NCBI RefSeq assembly: GCF_029626035.1
Contig: NZ_JARUBE010000003.1
Coordinates: 2,232,001 to 2,296,000 of the forward strand
From: Micromonospora sp. WMMD980
Lineage (GTDB): Bacteria > Actinomycetota > Actinomycetes > Mycobacteriales > Micromonosporaceae
Length of the DNA stretch: 64,000 nucleotides
Direction: 5' to 3'
The notes below the pieces were generated by a model, which was not told the origin of the DNA, ran no database searches, and saw only the letters and a list, made by a program, of their open reading frames with translations. How positions within the stretch are numbered: the first letter of the stretch is position 1; each line of letters opens with the position of its first letter. The position numbers were made by a program, and so were the translations under genes. Positions 23,687 to 31,565 of the stretch are shown piece by piece.

Positions 23687-25043
23687 GCACCTGCGCGCGT
23701 TCGTGACGGCCGGCGCACCGGGCGCGCGACTGCCGTCGGTACGCGAGCTGACCGCCCGCCACCGCGTCTCGCCGGTGACCGTCGCCGAGGCGACGCGTCA
23801 GCTCGTAGCCCAGGGCCTGGTCGAGACGCGGTCCGGTCGCGGCTCGTTCGTGGCGGCCCGCCGGCCGGAGCGGGCGGCCCGCGACCTGTCCTGGCAGACG
23901 GTCGCGCTCGGACCGCGACGGGCGGGTGAGGACGACATGCAGGCGTTACTGGCGTTACCGCCTTCCGGCGCGATCCCGTTGACCGGCGGCTACCTCGACC
24001 CGGATCTCCAGCCGGCCGCCGCGCTCGGCGCGGCGCTCGCCCGCGCGGCGCGGCACCCGGCGGCGTGGCAGCGCGGCCCGGTGGAGGGGCGCGCCGACCT
24101 GCGGTCCTGGTTCGCCCGCGCGGCCGGCGGCGGCCTGCGCGCCGAGGACATGGTGATCTGCCCGGGTGGGCAGGCCGCGCTCGCCTCCACGCTGCGGGCG
24201 CTCACCACGCCGGGGGACGCGTTGCTCGTCGAGTCACCCACCTATCTGGGCGCGCTGGCCGCCGCGCGCGCGGCCGGGTTGCGGGTGGTGCCGGTGCCCG
24301 CCGACACCGAGGGCGTACGCCCCGATCAGCTCGCCGCCGCGTTCACCCGCACCGGCGCCCGGCTGTTCTACTGCCAGCCCTTGCACGCCAACCCGCACGG
24401 CGCCACCCTCTCCCCCGCACGGCGCGCGGATGTCGCCGCGGCGGTTCGTGACGCCGGAGCGTTCCTGATCGAGGACGACTACGCCCGCGACCTCACCGTC
24501 GACGGCGAGGCGCCGCCACCGCTGGCCGCCGACGACCCGGACGGACACGTCGTCTACCTGCGCTCGCTGACCAAACCGGCCGCACCCGGCCTGCGCATCG
24601 CCGCGCTCGGCGCCCGGGGGCCGGCCGGGGCGCGACTGCGCGCCGCCCGGCTGCTCGACGACTTCTTCGTCGCCGGGCCGCTGCAACAGGCCGCGCTGGA
24701 GTTCCTCACCGCACCGGCCTGGGACCGGCACCGCCGTACCCTCCGCCGGGAGCTGCGGTCCCGCCGCGACGCGCTGCTCGCGGCGTTGGACCGGCACCTG
24801 CCGGCGCTCACCCCGCGCGACGTGCCCCGGGGTGGCCTGCACCTCTGGGTGCGGCTGCCGGCCGGTGCGGACGACGTCGCGGTGACCGCCGCGGCCGCCG
24901 CGGCGGGCGTCACCGTCTTCCCCGGCCGCCCCTGGTACGCCGCCGAGCCACCGGCGCCGCACCTGCGCCTCACCTACGCCGCCGCCGCGGCGGATCAGAT
25001 GGACGAGGCGGTCCGCCGGCTCGCCACCGCTGTCGAGCGCTGA
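23652..25043 (+). CDS. MocR-type GntR/aminotransferase regulator
   Basis: Regulator of 463 residues. The GntR winged helix (about 5-70, 'LPSVRELTARHRVSPVTVAEA ...GLVETRSGRGSF') is fused to a fold-type I aminotransferase domain (about 95-460). The PLP-binding Lys308 lies in 'SLTKPAAPGLRI', with 'IEDDYARD' and 'CQPLHANPHG' upstream. Such proteins bind pyridoxal phosphate and often an amine substrate and regulate a neighbouring transporter. Start codons of this gene and of the EamA exporter overlap, so autoregulation and exporter control are likely. Effector not predictable. Confidence 0.92.
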   Translation: MNDGSAVDRVVQHLRAFVTAGAPGARLPSVRELTARHRVSPVTVAEATRQLVAQGLVETRSGRGSFVAARRPERAARDLSWQTVALGPRRAGEDDMQALLALPPSGAIPLTGGYLDPDLQPAAALGAALARAARHPAAWQRGPVEGRADLRSWFARAAGGGLRAEDMVICPGGQAALASTLRALTTPGDALLVESPTYLGALAAARAAGLRVVPVPADTEGVRPDQLAAAFTRTGARLFYCQPLHANPHGATLSPARRADVAAAVRDAGAFLIEDDYARDLTVDGEAPPPLAADDPDGHVVYLRSLTKPAAPGLRIAALGARGPAGARLRAARLLDDFFVAGPLQQAALEFLTAPAWDRHRRTLRRELRSRRDALLAALDRHLPALTPRDVPRGGLHLWVRLPAGADDVAVTAAAAAAGVTVFPGRPWYAAEPPAPHLRLTYAAAAADQMDEAVRRLATAVER

Positions 25044-25301
25044 CGCCCCCGGTCACCCGGCGCCACCACCGCCGCGCCACCCACATGCCGGGGCCACCCG
25101 GCCGTCCGGTCGGGCGGGTCACCGGTGCGTTCCGTCGGGCACAGTGGTCGCCGCCGGCGACCACGTCGAGCGGGTGCGCCGCCTGCCCGGGGCCGGATGA
25201 GCGGTTGACCAGTTGTGCCCGCTCGCCGACCCGGTGATGAGTTCTCCGGCCCACGGCAGTCATACCTTCGACGGGACACCACGAGGCGGAAGGACGACCG
25301 G

Positions 25302-26258
25302 ATGGGTGAGATCGACGAGTCGGCGTTCTCGGGGCTGGCCGAGCGCCACCGGCGGGAGCTGCACGTGCACTGCTACCGGATGCTCGGCTCGTTCGAGGAC
25401 GCCGAGGACACCGTGCAGGAGACGTACCTGCGGGCCTGGCGGCGACGGGAGACCTACCAGGGGCGGTCCACGTTCCGGGCCTGGCTCTACCGGATCGCCA
25501 CCAACGCCTGCCTGGACCTGCTCGCCCGGTGCCGGCCGGAACCCGCGACCGGTGGCGAGGTGCGCTGGCTCCAGCCCTATCCGGACCGGCTGCTCGACGA
25601 GCTGCCCGCGGCCGGCGCCGACGAGCCGGAGACGCTCACCGTGGCGCGGGAGACCATCGAACTGGCGTACCTGGTGGCGGTGCAGCACCTCGCGCCGCGC
25701 CCCCGGGCCGTGCTGATCCTGCGCGACGTCCTCGGCTGGCCGGCGAAGGACGTCGCGGAGCTGCTCGGCGACTCGGTCAACTCGGTGAACAGCGCGCTGC
25801 AACGGGCTCGCGCCGGCATGCGCGAGCACCTGCCCGCCGGGCGGCAGGACTGGACCGGCGGCGACGGCGACGCCGGGACCCGTGAGCTGGTCCGCCGCTT
25901 CACCGACGCCAGCGTGGCCACCGACATCGCCGGGCTCACCGCGATGCTGCGCGACGACGTCCGGTGCGCGATGCCGCCCACCCCGGGCCTGCACGTCGGC
26001 CGAGACGCGGTGGTGAAGGACTGGGTCGACGACGGCTTCGAGGGCATGACCGGCCTGCGCGGCGTCCCCACCGCCGTGAACCGGCAGCCGGCCGTCGCCT
26101 TCTACCACTGGCGGGAGCGCGAGGGCGCGTACCTGCCGCTGACGCTCGACGTCCTGCGCGTCACCGGCGGCGCGATCACCGAGATCTTCACCTTCCACGC
26201 CGACCGGTTCGCCGGGCTCGGCCTGCCGGAGCGGCTGCCGGCGGACGGCTCCGAGTAG
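25302..26258 (+). CDS. ECF sigma factor with C-terminal SnoaL-like domain
   Basis: 318-residue sigma-70 factor. Region 2 ('LHVHCYRMLGSFEDAEDTVQETYLRAWRRR', about 15-85) and region 4 ('PRAVLILRDVLGWPAKDVAELL', about 130-185) are followed by a SnoaL-like fold of about 110 residues ('FTDASVATDIAGLTAMLRDDV', 'ITEIFTFHADRFAGLGLPERL'). Factors with this tail need no classical anti-sigma factor; the domain modulates activity. The ATG at 25302 follows GAAGGA; the in-frame ATG at 25215 adds a non-homologous leader. Followed 33 bp later by a DUF6069-like membrane gene, which is a probable target. Confidence 0.88.
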   Translation: MGEIDESAFSGLAERHRRELHVHCYRMLGSFEDAEDTVQETYLRAWRRRETYQGRSTFRAWLYRIATNACLDLLARCRPEPATGGEVRWLQPYPDRLLDELPAAGADEPETLTVARETIELAYLVAVQHLAPRPRAVLILRDVLGWPAKDVAELLGDSVNSVNSALQRARAGMREHLPAGRQDWTGGDGDAGTRELVRRFTDASVATDIAGLTAMLRDDVRCAMPPTPGLHVGRDAVVKDWVDDGFEGMTGLRGVPTAVNRQPAVAFYHWREREGAYLPLTLDVLRVTGGAITEIFTFHADRFAGLGLPERLPADGSE

Positions 26259-26291
26259 CGCTCCCCCGGCACCGACCACGGAGGTCCTGAC

Positions 26292-26738
26292 ATGACCGGC
26301 ACCACCCACACCACCGACCCGGCACCGGACCAGGTCCGCCGTGCCCACCGGTTCCGCCGGCTCGCCGGCGCCGCGCTGCTCGCCACGCCGGTCGCGGTGG
26401 CGGCCACCACGACCGCCGCCGCGCTCGCCCGGGCCGCCGGCGTCGACTTCGCGATCCCCGACGGCGGCGAGTACATCCCGTTGCCCGGTTTCGGCGTGCT
26501 GACCGGTGTCTTCTCGCTCCTGGGCGTGGTGATCGCCGCCGCCCTGCTGCGGTGGAGCGCCCACCCCGCCCGGCGGTTCCTCTGGACGGCGGTGACGCTG
26601 ACCGCGATCTCGCTCGTCCCGCCGTTCCTGGTCGGTGCCGCCCCGACCACCGTGCTGACCCTGCTCGTCCTGCACCTGATCCCCGCCGCCGTGATGATCC
26701 CGACCCTGACCCGAGCCCTTCCCACCCGTCCGGACTGA
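26292..26738 (+). CDS. small four-helix membrane protein (DUF6069-like)
   Basis: 148-residue membrane protein with four hydrophobic helices (about 25-45, 65-87, 95-115 and 120-140), a polar N-terminus and a short basic tail. The layout resembles the DUF6069 family often found next to ECF sigma factors. It is in the same operon as the sigma factor, with GGAGGTCCTGAC before the ATG. No enzymatic motif is visible and no function is known. Confidence 0.75.
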   Translation: MTGTTHTTDPAPDQVRRAHRFRRLAGAALLATPVAVAATTTAAALARAAGVDFAIPDGGEYIPLPGFGVLTGVFSLLGVVIAAALLRWSAHPARRFLWTAVTLTAISLVPPFLVGAAPTTVLTLLVLHLIPAAVMIPTLTRALPTRPD

Positions 26739-26894
26739 CCCGTTCACCTCGGCATCTGGCCGCTCGGCCGGCGCGAGCCCGTTCACCTCGGCATCTGGCC
26801 GCTCGGCCGGCGCGAGCCCGTTCACCTCGGCATCTGGCCGCTCGGCCGGCGCGAGCCCGTTCACCTCGGCATCTGGCCACTCGGCCGGCGCGAG
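26739..26894. repeat. four tandem copies of a 39-bp repeat
   Basis: Copies at 26739-26777, 26778-26816, 26817-26855 and 26856-26894. The first three are identical; the last has one substitution. The unit starts CCCGTTCACCTCGGCATC. Since 39 is divisible by three, a minus-strand frame reads LAPAERPDAEVNG repeatedly, but that frame has no family resemblance elsewhere. It begins one base after the DUF6069-like stop codon. Confidence 0.95.
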
Positions 26895-27125
26895 GCGTTT
26901 CGCCCGGACCAGGGCCTCCGCCGCGCGCTCGGCGTCACCCACCAGGAGGGACGCGCTCACCGGTCACGACGCCACCGCCGATCCGGCACGGCACGCGTCG
27001 TGTCCCCCACCGCGCGGCGCGGATGGGCAGGACCGACGGTCATTCGGCGTCGATGAGAGACCAGTCTCGGGCGAGTTCGATGCGCCGCAGGTCGGCGATG
27101 CTGGCCGGTGGAAAGTCCGGCCAGG
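26895..27125 (-). other. gap with possible decayed gene fragments
   Basis: No complete gene is seen. On the minus strand a GTG at 26960 opens a coding-like stretch (ERAAEALVRAKRLAPAE) leading into the repeat array. Separately, a frame ending in TGA at 27040-27042 reads FPPASIADLRRIELARDW and then SLIDAE, which looks like a genuine C-terminus lacking its upstream part. Both may be remnants. Confidence 0.35.
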
Positions 27126-27181
27126 GTGTGAGAAGGGGCCCCTTCTCTACCGGAGGCGTTAAGAAGGGGCCCCGCCTTACC
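27126..27181 (-). repeat. GGGGCCCC intergenic palindrome family, copy A
   Basis: AGAAGGGGCCCCTTCT, then TACCGGAGGCGTTAAG and AAGGGGCCCC, directly next to the stop codon of the following GH87 gene (27182-27184). It shares TACCG[G/C]AGGCGTTAAG[A/T]AGGGGCCC with copy B at 44034-44093. It probably acts as a terminator. Confidence 0.75.
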
Positions 27182-30100
27182 TCAGTTGCGGGTGATGGTG
27201 AATGTGCTCGTGGTGTTGCGGATGTCCTGGGCGTTGTCGCTCAGGCGCAGGTTGGTGAACGTGGCCGAGCCGACCGCCGGCCCCTGCCCCGCCTCGGGCA
27301 TCTCGTTGACCCAGATGCCGATGCCGGACTTCGCGTCGAACGCGTCGCCGCTGCGCCGCGCCCCCGAGATGGAGACGTTGGTGAGCACCGTGTCGGTGAT
27401 CGGGTTCTCCGGCTGGCTGCCGGTGTACTTGGTCTGGAACATGATCCCGGAGTAGGTCGGGTCGACGATGTCCACGTCGTTGACCCGGATGCCGCGGAAC
27501 TCCTTGGACGCGGAGAACAGCCACATCGCCGGGAACGTCTGCGCGCCCCAGAAGTGCCCGCCGGAACGGATCAGCGAGATGTTCTCGAACCGGGTGGGCG
27601 GGCTCGCGCCGAACCCGACGAACGGGTAGCCGAAGTCCAGCGAGCTGATGGTGATGCCCGAGTACGTCAACTGGTCGGCGATGTAGAGGTTGCGGAAGAT
27701 GTTGTCGTAGCCGCCGTACACGGCCAGGCCGGCGGCCCGCCAGGTCAGCGTGGCGGTCAGGTTCTCGAACACGTTGCCGTGGTTGCCGCCGGAGCCACCC
27801 TGGTCGGTGGCGGAGAACAACGCGAACGCGTCGTCGCCGTTGGACCGGCCCTCCGTGTTGGTGACCAGCGCGTTGGTGCTGCCGTTGGTCATGTTCACCC
27901 CGTCGGCGAAGGTGTTGCGGAACCGGCTGTCCCGAATGGTCAGCCCGTCCACGCTCACCCCCCAGTAGGCGCAGACGGTGTGCTCCACCCAGACGCTGTC
28001 CAGCGTCAGGTCGTCCACGTCCTTCAGCTCACCCCACACCTTGCCCGGGCCGTCGATCCGGTTGGTGTAGTTGCCGAAGAACGCCAGGTGGGCGAAGGTC
28101 GACCCGCTGGCCGATGACTCCACCCGGAAACCGGCGTCGGTGTTCTGCTGGTTCGTCGGCGTCTGGAAGCGGGTGTACCACATGCCGGCGCCGACCACCT
28201 TCACCGCCTTGCCGTACACCTGGAGCTTCTGCGCGGTCTCGTAGGTGCCGGCGGGCAGGTAGACGCCGACCAGGGTGTTGGTGGTGTCCATCCGCACGGC
28301 GTCCAGCGCGTTCTGCACATCCTGGTGGCTGAACCCGGTCGGCACCTTGTAGCGGGCCGGATCCGGGTTGGCTCGCGGCGACACCAGTTCGGTGTTGACG
28401 AAGTCGATCGCATAGGTGGTGCTGTTCGCCGGGTCCTTCTGGAGCCGGATCCGGCTGCCCGCCGGGACGGTGGCGTTGAGCAGCACGTTCGCCTCGTCGT
28501 AGAGGTGCCGGGGCGCGCCCGCGCTGGGCGAGTCGCTGGGGGCGGCCTCGGCGCCGTAGAGCCAGATGTGCTTCGAGGTGAGGCTGATCGGCTTGTGCAG
28601 CACCCCGTTGACGTAGACGTTGAGCGTCGAGTCGATCCCGCCGCCGCCCGGCGCGTCCGGGATGGAGAAGCGGGTGACCAGGGCGTTCGCGGCCGACTTG
28701 GTGGTCCACTCGACGTACGCGCCGGTGGTGTTGAGGGTGACCGCCCGCCGCCCGGACGCCTCGCCGGCCAGGTCGCCGATGGTGCGGTTCGGGCCGATGA
28801 CCTGCGCGCCGCCGCCGACCGAGCCGTCCTCCGCCTCGTACGCGTCGTAACCCAGGTTGGCCCCGCGACCGACGAACAGCGGCCGGTCGCTGGTGTTGTT
28901 CTGCCGCTTCACCGGCAGCTCGTTGGCGTCGTCGGCGAGCACCACCCGCACGGTGTAGCGGCCGTTGGCGGCGGTCCAGGTGCCGAGCGACACCGGGCCG
29001 GCGGTGGCCCCGGCGGCGATCGTGCCGGAGTACGCCCCGGTCAGCGTGCGGACGACGGAACCGGAGTCGTTGAGCACGGTGAGCGTGATGCCGTGCGCGC
29101 CGCTCGCCGAGGCGATAGTGCCCTGGTTGCGCAGCGTGACCGCGAAGCTGACCGTGGCGCCGGCGGCCGGAGTGCCGGGCGACCAGGTCACCGCGGAGGC
29201 CACCAGGTCGGAGCTGGCCACCGGGCTGACCGTCAACGCGGTCGGGTTGGTGTAGGAGTTGTTCGCCTCGTTCTGCTCGGTCACCGTGTTCGACTCGTCG
29301 ACCTTCGCGGTGAGCTGGTAGCTGCCGGCGTTCCGCGCACCGATGCTCGCCGAGACGGTGCTCGACGCGCCGGCCGCGAGCGCGCCGACGGCGGCGGTGC
29401 CGACCTTGGTCGTACCCAGGTAGAGGTTGACGTCGGTGGCGGCGGACGCGGCGGTGCCGGCGTTGCGCACGGTGGCGGACAGCGTGATCGCGTCGGTCTC
29501 GACCGGCGCGGTGGGCGAGGCGGTCAGGGCGGTGACGGTGAGGTCCGGGTTGGGCGCCGGGACGCCGATCACCTGGAGTTCGGCGACCTGGCCGTTGGAC
29601 GAGCCGGAGTTCGCGGTGAACTGCAACCGGACGTCCGCGGCGGTCGCCGAGACCGGGACGGTCACCGTGTTGCCGGTGTTCGGGTTGAAGGAGTACGTCG
29701 CGGAGCCGACCAGGCTGGTGAACCCGGACGCGGACTGCTCCCGTCCGAGCACCTGGAACGTCTGGGTGCGCGCGCCCCAGGACGGGTCCGGGTTGAGCTT
29801 GACCACGACCGCGCTGATGCTGGCGTTGGCGCCCAGCGCGACGGTGAGCGTGCTCGGGTACGCGCCGGGCGCGCCCTCCCAGTAGGTGGCGACGTCGTTG
29901 TCGACCGCGTTGGCCGCGTTGAACACGTGCACCACGGACGAGGCGGTGGCCGGCTTGCCGACCGCCAGGTTGGTGCCGCCGGTGGTGGTGCCGGTGCGGG
30001 TCACGGTGTTGCTGTTGGCCGACACGTTGCCGGCCGCGTCGCGGGCCCGCACCTGGTAGGAGACGGTGGCGCTGTCCGGCTGGCTGTCGGTGTACGTCAG

Positions 30101-31468
30101 CGTGGAGCCGCCGACCGTGGTGCGCAGCGACCCGTTGGCCCAGACCTCGTAGCCGGTGACGCCGACGTTGTCGGTGGCCGCCGTCCAGGTCAGCTTGATC
30201 TGCCCACTCGCCGGCTGGGTGTAGGCGAGGTTACCGGGCGCGGTGGGGGCGGTGGTGTCGCCGGTGTTGCCGGTGCGGGTGACGGTGTTGCTGTTCGCCG
30301 ACACGTTCCCGGCGGCGTCGCGGGCCCGGACGTAGTAGGACACGGTGCTCCCGGCCGGCTGGGTGTCGGTCCAGGTGAGCGTGGTGCCGCCGACGCTGGT
30401 GCGCAGCACGCCGTTGGCGTACACGTCGTAGCCGGTGACGCCGACGTTGTCGCTCGACGCGGTCCAGGTGAGCCGGACCTGGTCGGTGGCCGGCTCGGTG
30501 AACGCCAGGTTGCCCGGCGCGCTCGGCGCCTGGGTGTCCCCGGTCGCCGCGCCGTAGATCTCCAGCTCGGAGAGCTGGCCGGCGGGCCAGGCGCTGTTCG
30601 CGGTGAACAGCAGCCGCAGGTAGCGGGTGGAGGCGGTGGGCACGGTGACCGTGACCGTGTTGCCGCCGGCCGGGTCGAACGCGTACGACGCGGACGCGAC
30701 GAGCGTGCTGAACGTGGAGCCGTTGGTGCTGCCCTGCACGGTCAGCGTCTGGGTGCGCGCGCCCCAGCCGGTGGGCAGCCGCAGCACCAGTCGGTTGACG
30801 CTGGCGGCGGCGCCCAGGTCGGCCTGGATCCACTGCGGGAACGCGTTGTTCGGGCTCTCCCAGTAGGTGGCGGCGTTGCCGTCGTTGGCGTTGCCGGCGG
30901 CGTACACGTCGGAGTGGCCGCTCTCGGTCATGGTCTTGCCGGTTGCCAGGTTCGTCGACGAGCTGGCGGTGCCGTAGACCTCCAGCTCGGCGAGCTGGGC
31001 GGCGGCCCAGCCGGTGTTCGCGGTGATCACGACGCGCAGGTAACGGGCGGTGGCGGCGGCAAAGCCGAGCGTCACCGTGTTGCCGGCGGCCGGGCTGAAC
31101 GAGCGGGCGGCGGAGGCGACGACCGTGGTGAAACCGCTGCCGTCGGCGCTGGCCTGCACGGACAGCGTCTGGTTGCGGGCCTCCCAGGGGGCGGGCAGCT
31201 TGAGCACCACCTGGTCGACGGCGCGGCTGGTGCCGAGGTCCACCTGGGCCCACTGGGGCAACGCGCCGCTGCTCTCCCAGTAGCTGCTCTGGCTGCCGTC
31301 GGTCAGGTTGGCGGCGGCGTAGGGGCCGTTGACGCTGCTGGCGGTGGCGGTGCGGCCGGCGGCGAGGTTCGGGCCGCCGGCGGCCAGGGCCGGTGGGGCG
31401 GGCGCCGCGGTGACGGCCAGGCCGACCGCGGCGAGCACCGCGACCATTCTGGTACGGAATCTGGACAT
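27182..31468 (-). CDS. large multidomain GH87-like alpha-1,3-glucanase
   Basis: Secreted protein of 1428 residues. A signal peptide (1-30) precedes two discoidin/CBM32-like domains (about 31-163 and 170-308, each with 'DG...YWES' and ending 'ELE(V/I)YG'), two Fn3 domains (about 313-400 and 405-492), a third discoidin domain (about 497-640) and two CARDB-type domains (about 645-745 and 750-860). The GH87 ancillary beta-sandwich ('YDAYEAEDGSVGGG', 'EASGRRAVTL') follows at about 865-1020, then a right-handed beta-helix to the end. The adjacent aspartates 1212-1213 in 'NGDDAFAL' match the GDD of the two paralogues in this locus. The GH87 call rests on that pattern and context. It is last in a minus-strand run after the second GH87 gene. 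Confidence 0.78.
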   Translation of the reverse strand: MSRFRTRMVAVLAAVGLAVTAAPAPPALAAGGPNLAAGRTATASSVNGPYAAANLTDGSQSSYWESSGALPQWAQVDLGTSRAVDQVVLKLPAPWEARNQTLSVQASADGSGFTTVVASAARSFSPAAGNTVTLGFAAATARYLRVVITANTGWAAAQLAELEVYGTASSSTNLATGKTMTESGHSDVYAAGNANDGNAATYWESPNNAFPQWIQADLGAAASVNRLVLRLPTGWGARTQTLTVQGSTNGSTFSTLVASASYAFDPAGGNTVTVTVPTASTRYLRLLFTANSAWPAGQLSELEIYGAATGDTQAPSAPGNLAFTEPATDQVRLTWTASSDNVGVTGYDVYANGVLRTSVGGTTLTWTDTQPAGSTVSYYVRARDAAGNVSANSNTVTRTGNTGDTTAPTAPGNLAYTQPASGQIKLTWTAATDNVGVTGYEVWANGSLRTTVGGSTLTYTDSQPDSATVSYQVRARDAAGNVSANSNTVTRTGTTTGGTNLAVGKPATASSVVHVFNAANAVDNDVATYWEGAPGAYPSTLTVALGANASISAVVVKLNPDPSWGARTQTFQVLGREQSASGFTSLVGSATYSFNPNTGNTVTVPVSATAADVRLQFTANSGSSNGQVAELQVIGVPAPNPDLTVTALTASPTAPVETDAITLSATVRNAGTAASAATDVNLYLGTTKVGTAAVGALAAGASSTVSASIGARNAGSYQLTAKVDESNTVTEQNEANNSYTNPTALTVSPVASSDLVASAVTWSPGTPAAGATVSFAVTLRNQGTIASASGAHGITLTVLNDSGSVVRTLTGAYSGTIAAGATAGPVSLGTWTAANGRYTVRVVLADDANELPVKRQNNTSDRPLFVGRGANLGYDAYEAEDGSVGGGAQVIGPNRTIGDLAGEASGRRAVTLNTTGAYVEWTTKSAANALVTRFSIPDAPGGGGIDSTLNVYVNGVLHKPISLTSKHIWLYGAEAAPSDSPSAGAPRHLYDEANVLLNATVPAGSRIRLQKDPANSTTYAIDFVNTELVSPRANPDPARYKVPTGFSHQDVQNALDAVRMDTTNTLVGVYLPAGTYETAQKLQVYGKAVKVVGAGMWYTRFQTPTNQQNTDAGFRVESSASGSTFAHLAFFGNYTNRIDGPGKVWGELKDVDDLTLDSVWVEHTVCAYWGVSVDGLTIRDSRFRNTFADGVNMTNGSTNALVTNTEGRSNGDDAFALFSATDQGGSGGNHGNVFENLTATLTWRAAGLAVYGGYDNIFRNLYIADQLTYSGITISSLDFGYPFVGFGASPPTRFENISLIRSGGHFWGAQTFPAMWLFSASKEFRGIRVNDVDIVDPTYSGIMFQTKYTGSQPENPITDTVLTNVSISGARRSGDAFDAKSGIGIWVNEMPEAGQGPAVGSATFTNLRLSDNAQDIRNTTSTFTITRN

Positions 31469-31530
31469 GGTGGACGGACACCTTCTTCCGGGGGAGGTGG
31501 AGAGGCGTTGACGGGGGTGGGGGATGTGGT

Positions 31531-31560
31531 GCGGCGGGGACCCGGGCGGGTCCCCGCCGC
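31531..31560 (-). terminator. hairpin after the second GH87 gene
   Basis: Perfect 13-bp stem (31531-31543 with 31548-31560) and a GGGC loop, six bases past the stop at 31566. It lies between the two GH87 genes and may end or attenuate the transcript. Confidence 0.75.
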
Positions 31561-31565
31561 GCGGG

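Noticed and set aside
26739..26894. CRISPR array
   Set aside because: The units are contiguous without variable spacers, so this is a simple tandem repeat.
25260..26960. 566-codon minus-strand frame running through the 39-bp repeats and antisense to the ECF sigma factor
   Set aside because: Only the first 30-70 residues look coding; the rest is a shadow of the sigma factor and DUF6069-like genes.
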